Below are positions 8,035 through 13,274 of a stretch of 56,082 nucleotides of DNA, piece after piece. The position numbers and the translations under genes were made by a program. Source of the stretch: Lacticaseibacillus hegangensis (lineage in GTDB: Bacteria > Bacillota > Bacilli > Lactobacillales > Lactobacillaceae); NCBI RefSeq assembly GCF_003946465.1, contig NZ_RHOL01000019.1, forward strand, positions 1-56,082, read 5' to 3'. Within the stretch, counting starts at the first letter, position 1, and each line of letters begins with the position of its first letter. Below the pieces are notes generated by a model. The model was not told where the DNA came from and made no database searches. It saw only the letters and a program-made list of their open reading frames with translations.

Positions 8035-8685
8035 CGTAAAGATGCTAATCAACGAGCTGAGGGCCGCGAACTGAGTAACGTTAAATGCTTCTAGGGAAAA
8101 GACCGAAATCCCTACTAAGATACTAATCCTTGTACTCAGTCGCATCACTGTATCAACAGTATCGGCAGTGTTTTGTTTGTTAATCCACAGTCTGGAAATG
8201 CCAAGCAATGCATTGGAAATTGAGAAGACAAACGCTCCCGTCAAAAAGCCTAGTTGTAAGGCAACCTCAAGATGCTTTGGACTGATGAATATCTTATCAA
8301 GAATGCTTGCTTTAAAACTTGGCAACAGTGAAATAACGCCAATCAGGATGAAAACGCACAGGGGAAATTGCAGCACATATAAAATCGTGGTTCTTCGACG
8401 AGTGCGTTTTGCTTCTTTCGCTGCATCTCCGGCCTCACTAATGATACTGTCAATATTTTCATCCAGGGTGTGTTTGAGCTCTGGGTGGGCCTCAATAAGT
8501 GACTGGTATCTTTCTGATTCTCGCTCGTGCTTATAGCTGTCCTGAAGTTCAGCAGAGGTTTTCAAAATAAGACGAAGTTCCGTATCGGTACGCTCTGCAT
8601 TCATCACTGCATTGATTTGTTTGCTTGTCTCAGACGTAATCGCCTTCAAGTTTGACAGGGCGTCGTGATTTTCTAGATCCTTCAT
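7927..8685 (-). CDS. Membrane protein with N-terminal helical cytosolic domain (unknown function)
   Basis: 252 aa. The first about 95 residues are charged and helical (possible coiled coil, rich in Glu, Lys and Ser). Four hydrophobic segments follow (ILYVLQFPLCVFILIGVISL, a segment near LGFLTGAFVFSISNALLGI, one near ISILVGISVFSLEAF, and LSSLISIFTLLMLIIP), then a basic tail. The start overlaps the stop of the upstream XRE regulator by 4 bp, so the two are co-translated. I do not recognise the family. Pairing of an XRE repressor with a membrane protein in a small AT-rich island resembles accessory modules of phage or plasmid origin, for example exclusion or toxin-like genes; that is speculation. 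Confidence 0.75.
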   Translation of the reverse strand: MKDLENHDALSNLKAITSETSKQINAVMNAERTDTELRLILKTSAELQDSYKHERESERYQSLIEAHPELKHTLDENIDSIISEAGDAAKEAKRTRRRTTILYVLQFPLCVFILIGVISLLPSFKASILDKIFISPKHLEVALQLGFLTGAFVFSISNALLGISRLWINKQNTADTVDTVMRLSTRISILVGISVFSLEAFNVTQFAALSSLISIFTLLMLIIPKKSLGSLREAIRHQGKNTADENGHGTTK

Positions 8686-8918
8686 TTCTCCACCTCGTTG
8701 TACGGGGGAAAGTCGAGGAGTTCAGTGAGCGGCATCTCTAGTCCAGCAGCAATTTTTCTGAGTGTCCCAATTTTTGGGCTTGCGCTTGCACCTCTAAAGA
8801 TGGCATTGACTGAGGACTGTCCCATTCCGGACAGTGTGGCAACACGATTTACCGTCAAATTTCGTTTCTGAAGAATGTGCAGCAGATGGGCTGCAATCAA
8901 TTCTGAGTCAGTTTTCAT
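8682..8918 (-). CDS. XRE-family repressor-like regulator (78 aa)
   Basis: A single helix-turn-helix domain: LTVNRVATLSGMGQSSVNAIFRG is a canonical HTH_3 core, followed by PKIGTLRKIAAGLEMPLTELLDF. It has a strong ribosome site (GAGGGAG) before ATG 8918. It is divergent from the second XRE gene at 9082, with 163 bp between them that carry two near-identical palindromic sites. By analogy with CI/Cro pairs of temperate phages, one of the two proteins probably represses both directions. It forms an operon with the membrane protein 7927-8685. Confidence 0.88.
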   Translation of the reverse strand: MKTDSELIAAHLLHILQKRNLTVNRVATLSGMGQSSVNAIFRGASASPKIGTLRKIAAGLEMPLTELLDFPPYNEVEK

Positions 8919-8955
8919 AAATAGGCTCCCTCAGCAAAGTATTGTTAAACACCAG

Positions 8956-8985
8956 TTTATCAGGCACATGAAGCAATTCTGTCAA
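8956..8985 (-). promoter_or_regulatory. Leftward promoter for the XRE-membrane protein operon
   Basis: On the minus strand, TTGACA (8985-8980), an 18-bp spacer and GATAAA (8961-8956). The operator at 8988-9000 lies immediately upstream of the -35. Confidence 0.6.
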
Positions 8986-8987
8986 AG

Positions 8988-9000
8988 TAGCAAAGCTTTG
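8988..9000. promoter_or_regulatory. Operator-like palindrome O1
   Basis: TAGCAAAGCTTTG, containing the perfect 10-bp palindrome CAAAGCTTTG. It overlaps the -35 of the rightward promoter and abuts the -35 of the leftward one. Confidence 0.6.
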
Positions 9001-9028
9001 TTTAAAATTAACAAAGAAATGCTAGTAT
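8998..9028 (+). promoter_or_regulatory. Rightward promoter for the short XRE gene
   Basis: TTGTTT (8998-9003), 19-bp spacer and an extended -10, TGC-TAGTAT (9020-9028). It is flanked by O1 and O2. Confidence 0.6.
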
Positions 9029-9042
9029 GCGTTTATGGATGC

Positions 9043-9055
9043 TAGCAAAACTTTG
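9043..9055. promoter_or_regulatory. Operator-like palindrome O2
   Basis: TAGCAAAACTTTG, 12 of 13 bases identical to O1, 55 bp away centre to centre and downstream of the rightward -10. Confidence 0.6.
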
Positions 9056-9081
9056 ATACTCCCATTAAGGGGGTAAAGAAC

Positions 9082-9252
9082 TTGAAGGCAGGTGAGTTAG
9101 TTAAACAGTATCGTAATGCTCAGGACATGTCCCAGACGACGCTATCTGATTGGAGTGGGGTTTCGCAGACAACAATCAGTGCTATTGAACATGGCGCTGA
9201 CCCGACATGGGGAAACATGCGAAAACTTGCAATTGCCCTGTACCGAAAATAG
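9082..9252 (+). CDS. Short XRE-family DNA-binding protein (56 aa, TTG start)
   Basis: TTG 9082 has AAGGGGG seven bases upstream and opens a 56-aa frame. The product is essentially one helix-turn-helix: MSQTTLSDWSGVSQTTISAI is the HTH core, followed by GADPTWGNMRKLAIAL. It is divergent from the XRE gene at 8682-8918, giving a Cro/CI-like pair. Its C-terminal YRK-stop is encoded by the right copy of the 12-bp direct repeat, so its end may have been formed by joining to the chromosome. It is too short for many gene callers. Confidence 0.75.
   Translation: MKAGELVKQYRNAQDMSQTTLSDWSGVSQTTISAIEHGADPTWGNMRKLAIALYRK
9239..9250 (+). repeat. Right copy of 12-bp direct repeat
   Basis: TGTACCGAAAAT, identical to 7514-7525 in the potD 3' end and in the equivalent reading frame (YRK). 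Confidence 0.55.
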
Positions 9253-9270
9253 GAGAACGGCCTAACAAAA

Positions 9271-9318
9271 ACACGAGCCAGGGAATCGCATCAAAGCGAA
9301 CTTCCGGCTCGTGTTTTG
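9271..9318 (+). terminator. Terminator at the right edge of the island
   Basis: Stem ACACGAGCC (9271-9279) with GGCTCGTGT (9306-9314), then a T-rich tail. It is similar to the hairpin after potD; one of the two was probably the original potD terminator. Confidence 0.75.
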
Positions 9319-9351
9319 TTGTTGGCGGTTGAGAAGCAGCTTACGATTTGC

Positions 9352-10026
9352 TCACTCAGCGACCTCAAACTGCTTATAATCCGCTGTCTGAGAGTGGGCC
9401 ACGATGGTTTTATCCGCGTACAGTGCCACGTAAATGCCGCGGTCGCGAATGTGATTGGTGAGGCGCTTTTGCTTAGCCAGTGCGGTCAAAGCCATCTCTT
9501 GCGCGTGACCAGCGAGTTCTTTGCGCGACTCTGCCACCAGGGCGGAAACTTTGAAGTTATCCGCCTGGGCAACGATCTCTTGCTCACTGGTCAGAGTCAC
9601 GCTTTTCAGATACAAGGACCAGTCGTATGAGTGGTCCGGTGTGCCGGTTTGAACCGCGTGACCGCTGGCGTCGAGCGTGCCTCGTGATTGACCCTGGAAC
9701 AACTTCAACTGGTCGGCGAGCGTCATGTTCACCGCGGCCAGGGTCTTCGCATCCGTGGGTACGCCGGCTGTGTGGTGGCGCGCGGGATGACTGCTGGTTG
9801 TTTGCTCAGTGTTCTTTGAGGAAGAGGCGCTTTGCCTGGGGTCAGCTCGGCGGTTTGCAAATTGGCCCGGCAGGTTGGGCATAATGAGGCCAATCGCGAC
9901 TAGAAACAACCCGACTGCCACAGTGAATCGAGAAAGCCACCGGCCCCGGCGCGCAAGAAAAAAGCCAATCGAGACCAAAATGATGATCACGCCGCTCACG
10001 ATAAGTGGCAGTCTAATGGCTGACAT
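9352..10026 (-). CDS. Two-segment membrane-anchored extracytoplasmic protein, unknown function
   Basis: 224 aa. Two adjacent N-terminal hydrophobic segments (IRLPLIVSGVIIILVSIGFF and FTVAVGLFLVAIGLIMP) are separated by a basic RRGRWLSR turn. A Ser/Thr/Asn/Gln-rich linker (about 57-90) leads to a soluble C-terminal domain that is presumably outside the cell. The C-terminal part (DWSLYLKSVTL to the end) alternates charged and hydrophobic residues with no motif I recognise. A GGGGGAAA ribosome site precedes ATG 10026. It is monocistronic, convergent with the island's last gene. Confidence 0.75.
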   Translation of the reverse strand: MSAIRLPLIVSGVIIILVSIGFFLARRGRWLSRFTVAVGLFLVAIGLIMPNLPGQFANRRADPRQSASSSKNTEQTTSSHPARHHTAGVPTDAKTLAAVNMTLADQLKLFQGQSRGTLDASGHAVQTGTPDHSYDWSLYLKSVTLTSEQEIVAQADNFKVSALVAESRKELAGHAQEMALTALAKQKRLTNHIRDRGIYVALYADKTIVAHSQTADYKQFEVAE

Positions 10027-10223
10027 GGTTTCCCCCTTTCCCAGCGCTCAAGCGGCACTGGTATCAGTGGTTAATGGCATGCCTTATATTAGCACGTGCT
10101 CAATTGATCTGGAAGCTTTTACTCATTCCTCGTTGGAAATTCGGGCAGGTGGTCGATTTTTGCGGAATGTATGCACAGACCAACGAAAGCGGGTTGGCCA
10201 TCACAAGAACGGAGGGCTGTGCA

Positions 10224-10679
10224 ATGTTTAATCACGTGTCTTTGACCGGTCACTTGGTGAGAGAAGTTGAGCTGAAGAAAACTTCCAGTGGCCTTACTTT
10301 TGGAGTGTTTACGTTAGCGGTGTCACGCGGCGCAAGGGACAAGCAAGGAAATCGGCCAGCAGATTTTATTCGTGCGATCGTCTGGGACAAACGGGCGGAA
10401 CTCATGTCGACGTACTTACACAAGGGGGCTTTGCTGGGCATCGAGGGCCGGCTGCAGTCCTATTCGCATGAAACCGGAGAGGGTCAGCGCCGAACGGAAT
10501 TGGAAGTCGTTGTCCAAAACGTGATATTTCTTGAATCGCGCAAGGTTTACGAATTCAGGCAGGGTCAAAAGGCCCAGGCGGCCGGTTCAGACACCGCAGG
10601 GGCGGGCTTCACGCAAGCCGATCCATTTGACCCAGTCAAACCCGATGTCGCAGTTCCCGAGGAGGATCTGCCTTTTTAA
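10224..10679 (+). CDS. ssb: Single-stranded DNA-binding protein (secondary/competence-type SSB)
   Basis: 151 aa. The OB fold spans about 1-105 (VSLTGHLVREVELKKTSSG, FIRAIVWDKRAELMSTYLHKG, GIEGRLQS). A short disordered linker leads to the acidic C-terminal tip EEDLPF, which recruits partner proteins. The start ATG 10224 follows ACGGAGGG; a longer frame from 10074 has no ribosome site and no SSB homology upstream. It stands alone with its own terminator, unlike the housekeeping ssb, which normally sits between rpsF and rpsR. That makes a competence or stress role likely, in keeping with the comG operon in this window. Confidence 0.93.
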   Translation: MFNHVSLTGHLVREVELKKTSSGLTFGVFTLAVSRGARDKQGNRPADFIRAIVWDKRAELMSTYLHKGALLGIEGRLQSYSHETGEGQRRTELEVVVQNVIFLESRKVYEFRQGQKAQAAGSDTAGAGFTQADPFDPVKPDVAVPEEDLPF

Positions 10680-10688
10680 AGTGGTCAT

Positions 10689-10722
10689 AAGAAAAGCGCC
10701 TGTTCAAGGCGCTTTTCTTATA
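10689..10722 (+). terminator. Bidirectional terminator between ssb and the small minus-strand gene
   Basis: 12-bp stem AAGAAAAGCGCC / GGCGCTTTTCTT with a 7-nt loop. A/T tails on both sides let it serve both converging genes. Confidence 0.85.
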
Positions 10723-10726
10723 AAAT

Positions 10727-10903
10727 TCACTTCTCGCTGTGCAGGGATGCGTTCTTACGTTGCACACCTTTCAGCGCGGTATCGTACAGTAAGGCGACGT
10801 CCTCCGGCGATTTATCGCGCAGGTCCTGCTGGCGGAGCCATTCCAATGCAATTGCCTCATCGCGGCAGGTTGGGAAAAACTGGGTCGGGTGTTCTAATGG
10901 CAT
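10727..10903 (-). CDS. Small conserved-looking hypothetical protein (58 aa)
   Basis: ATG 10903 on the minus strand has AGGAGATGAG just upstream and encodes 58 aa, ending in the shared terminator. The product is acidic-to-neutral and probably helical: FFPTCRDEAIALEWLRQQDL, then KSPEDVALLYDTALKGV. No membrane segment or metal motif is visible. I do not recognise it, but the strong ribosome site and tidy placement between a promoter-less gap and a terminator support a real gene. Confidence 0.65.
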   Translation of the reverse strand: MPLEHPTQFFPTCRDEAIALEWLRQQDLRDKSPEDVALLYDTALKGVQRKNASLHSEK

Positions 10904-10983
10904 ACTCTCATCTCCTGAAGATATTATGCCACATGCGCCCGTAAAACGGCCAGAATTAATCGCCTTGGCGTGCGTTGGCTGGC

Positions 10984-11012
10984 TTGTGTAATCCTGGTTT
11001 CTCCCTTATACT
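10984..11012 (+). promoter_or_regulatory. Promoter of the patatin-like gene
   Basis: TTGTGT (10984-10989), 17-bp spacer, TATACT (11007-11012). Confidence 0.6.
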
Positions 11013-11083
11013 GAACGCCAAACCGAGTTTAGTCGAGGACGGTGCCGCACAATTAGGCAGGGCGCAGTAAAGGAGACGGTCGC

Positions 11084-11941
11084 ATGTACAAAGCAGCATT
11101 GGTTCTTGAAGGCGGGGCGCTGCGGGGGCAGTATACAGCCGGGGTGCTTGACACCTTTTTGACGCATGAGATTTGTTTTGAGCTGGTGATCGGGGTCTCG
11201 GCTGGCGCACTGTGTGGGACGAACTACCTGTCCGAGCAGATTGGCCGAACCAACGTGATCAACACCAAGTACCGCACCGACAAAAACTACATTTCCGTCA
11301 GCCGGGCTTTGCACCGCCAGGACATCATCAATTTGGATTACCTCTTTTCTGAGCACGGTGGCGACTGGGAGGACTTCGACGACCGGACTTACCGCACTTC
11401 CCCCAGCGAGTTTGTGGTGGTGGCAACGTCGATTGAGCAGGGCCACGCTGTGTACTTCCGCCATCCGCAAGGCCGAGACATGGTCGCGGATCTTAAAGCC
11501 AGCGCCGCAATGCCGTTCATTTCGGCCGAGGCCTATACCAGTGCTGGCCCGTGTCTAGACGGCGGCATTGCGGATTCGATTCCGTTCGAGTACGCGCAGC
11601 AGCGTGGCTACGACAAGGTCGTGGTGATCCGGACTCGGGAGCGCGCCTATCGCAAGTCGCCGACTAGTGCGGTCCTGCGGCGGGCGTATCACCGCACCTT
11701 TGCGGCGCACCCAACGTTTGTGCAAACCGCGATCGGCCGCCCGGAGATGTACAATCGGCAAGCTGAGGCCTTGGAAGCTCAGGAGAAAACCGGGCAAGTA
11801 TTTGTGATTGCGCCCAAGCAGCCGGTGACAGTGGGCCGGTTGGAGCATGATGTCAACAAGTTGGCCGCGCTTTATCAAACCGGTGTGAGTGAGGCGGCTG
11901 CCGCTTTGCCAGCCATGCGGGACTACTTAGATCTTGCCTGA
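11084..11941 (+). CDS. Patatin-like phospholipase/acyl hydrolase
   Basis: 285 aa. The oxyanion-hole loop GGALRGQYTAGVLD (residues about 10-23), nucleophile elbow GVSAG (Ser in IGVSAGALCG) and catalytic Asp in LDGGIADSIP are the full Ser-Asp dyad set of the patatin/RssA family. Such enzymes hydrolyse acyl esters of membrane lipids in the cytosol. No signal peptide is visible. The C-terminal about 90 residues (AYRKSPTSAVLRRAY) are typical of the YjjU-like subgroup with DUF6363. It has its own promoter (10984-11012) and GGAGAC ribosome site. Confidence 0.9.
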   Translation: MYKAALVLEGGALRGQYTAGVLDTFLTHEICFELVIGVSAGALCGTNYLSEQIGRTNVINTKYRTDKNYISVSRALHRQDIINLDYLFSEHGGDWEDFDDRTYRTSPSEFVVVATSIEQGHAVYFRHPQGRDMVADLKASAAMPFISAEAYTSAGPCLDGGIADSIPFEYAQQRGYDKVVVIRTRERAYRKSPTSAVLRRAYHRTFAAHPTFVQTAIGRPEMYNRQAEALEAQEKTGQVFVIAPKQPVTVGRLEHDVNKLAALYQTGVSEAAAALPAMRDYLDLA

Positions 11942-11962
11942 TGGGCGGTTTGAGATGACTGC

Positions 11963-11991
11963 TTGTACTAGTCGCACCGCTTTTATATACT
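11963..11991 (+). promoter_or_regulatory. Promoter of queH
   Basis: TTGTAC (11963-11968), 17-bp spacer, TATACT (11986-11991). Confidence 0.6.
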
Positions 11992-12016
11992 GAAGAAAAG
12001 CCAAGGAGGGGTGCGC

Positions 12017-12781
12017 ATGCTGGAATACGATGAGATCGCCAGTCAGTTTGAGAAAGACCAGAAAATCAACTTCGACAAAATTCTTCAGCGAGTGATTGCA
12101 GACTGGCAGCAACATGATCGGCGGCCGCGGCTGTTGATGCATTCGTGCTGCGCCCCTTGCTCAACATACACGTTGGAATACTTGACTCAGTATGCAGACG
12201 TCACCATCTACTATTACAATCCCAACATTCATCCACGGATGGAGTACGAACGCCGCAAACTGGTGCAGGAGCAGTTTATCGCGGACTTTAACCAGCGGAC
12301 GGGCAACGCCGTGAATTTCATTAGCGCAGATTATCGACCCAGCGACTGGCTGGCCCACACCAAAGCACTGAAGGATGAACCGGAAGGCGGCGCCCGCTGC
12401 AAAGTTTGCTATAATTTCCGGCTTGATGCCGTGGCGCAAAAGGCCCAGGAGCTTGATTTCGACTATTTTGGCAGTACCTTAACCATCAGTCCAAGCAAGA
12501 ATGCGCAGTGGATCAATGAGGGCGGCCTTGAGATCCAGCACATTTACAATGTGGCCTATCTGCCCAGCGATTTTAAAAAGCGCGGTGGGTATGCCCGGTC
12601 GGTTCAGATGTGCAAAGAGTACAACGTCTATCGTCAATGTTACTGCGGCTGCTTGTTTGCCGCAAAAGCGCAGGGTGTTGACCTCAAGGCGGTCAACCGC
12701 GACGCTACCGCCTACGTGGCTCAGCATGAGAATGATGATTTTGCGCAAATTCAATTTCGGCTTCACCGCCAAGCTGAGTAG
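12017..12781 (+). CDS. queH: Epoxyqueuosine reductase QueH
   Basis: 254 aa from ATG 12017; a GTG six bases earlier touches the AAGGAGGG ribosome site and is rejected. QueH performs the last step of queuosine synthesis in tRNA, reducing epoxyqueuosine; it is the cobalamin-independent alternative to QueG. Cysteines for its Fe-S cluster and second metal are all present: HSCCAPCS near the N-terminus, CKVCYNFRL in the middle, and CKEYNVYRQCYCGC near the C-terminus. No other queuosine genes are nearby. Confidence 0.93.
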   Translation: MLEYDEIASQFEKDQKINFDKILQRVIADWQQHDRRPRLLMHSCCAPCSTYTLEYLTQYADVTIYYYNPNIHPRMEYERRKLVQEQFIADFNQRTGNAVNFISADYRPSDWLAHTKALKDEPEGGARCKVCYNFRLDAVAQKAQELDFDYFGSTLTISPSKNAQWINEGGLEIQHIYNVAYLPSDFKKRGGYARSVQMCKEYNVYRQCYCGCLFAAKAQGVDLKAVNRDATAYVAQHENDDFAQIQFRLHRQAE

Positions 12782-12804
12782 CTCGCACTTGCTGCGGGCT
12801 TTTT
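12780..12804 (+). terminator. queH terminator
   Basis: AGCTCGCA / TGCGGGCT hairpin (one G-U pair) starting at the stop codon, with a TTTT tail. Confidence 0.65.
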
Positions 12805-12816
12805 GATTGTGCTCAG

Positions 12817-12845
12817 TTGTTTTTGACGAGGCACCGGCTTAAACT
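12817..12845 (+). promoter_or_regulatory. Promoter of the 86-aa gene
   Basis: TTGTTT (12817-12822), 17-bp spacer, TAAACT (12840-12845). Confidence 0.5.
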
Positions 12846-12887
12846 GAAGCCAGATGGATTCGATTCAGTCTGGAGGAGGCGAGTACC

Positions 12888-13148
12888 ATGGCAAAAGAAG
12901 TGACACCGGTAGCCGCCGGCATTGGCGTTGACTACATGCTGAGCTTTGATCAGCCGCAGCCTGATCGTGAGGTGCGACTGGCGTTGAACCCAGTTGTTGC
13001 GTACTTACGCCCTTATCAAGGGGGTTATCGCTTCAGCTCAAATATGGGCCCGACTAGCCTCCGAGTGCGCTTGAAGCATGCGCTAGGCCTCGATCCTAAG
13101 GCATTTACGCTTCAATCAACCAGCGCGGCTTTTGACCAGCTGCTGTGA
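12888..13148 (+). CDS. Hypothetical protein (86 aa)
   Basis: ATG 12888 follows CTGGAGGAGGCGAG, a very strong ribosome site. The product is soluble and without Cys or membrane segment; recognisable stretches are VDYMLSFDQPQPDREVRLAL and GGYRFSSNMGPTSLRVRLKHALG. Own promoter and terminator make it monocistronic. I do not recognise a family. Confidence 0.65.
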   Translation: MAKEVTPVAAGIGVDYMLSFDQPQPDREVRLALNPVVAYLRPYQGGYRFSSNMGPTSLRVRLKHALGLDPKAFTLQSTSAAFDQLL

Positions 13149-13184
13149 TGGGTTCCTGGTCTTCTCATGGGGTACGAAAAAATC

Positions 13185-13218
13185 AGCCACTTTCTCGAAT
13201 AGAGAAGGTGGCTTTTTG
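13185..13218 (+). terminator. Terminator of the 86-aa gene
   Basis: 12-bp stem AGCCACTTTCTC / GAGAAGGTGGCT with a 5-nt loop and a T run. Confidence 0.85.
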
Positions 13219-13229
13219 ATGATTGCACA

Positions 13230-13268
13230 AAAAATCCGCCCAGTTTGATGACTCAAACTGAGCGGATT
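13230..13268 (-). terminator. Terminator of the P-type ATPase gene
   Basis: Stem AATCCGCCCAGTTTGA / TCAAACTGAGCGGATT (one mismatch/wobble) with a T run on the minus strand. Confidence 0.85.
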
Positions 13269-13274
13269 CATTAG

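Larger units (their letters stand above)
7526..9250. other. AT-rich mini-island inserted at the 3' end of potD (proposed)
   Basis: A 1.7-kb segment, visibly poorer in G+C than both flanks, bounded by 12-bp direct repeats. It holds a divergent pair of XRE regulators with shared operators, a membrane protein in operon with one of them, and two tiny overlapping membrane ORFs. The right-hand repeat re-creates the same YRK-stop ending that potD has. No integrase or transposase is present, so if it is mobile it moved with help in trans or is a remnant. Confidence 0.5.

Noticed and set aside
10531-10944. 137-aa open frame on the plus strand
   Set aside because: It crosses the end of ssb and the bidirectional terminator and is antisense to the 58-aa gene.
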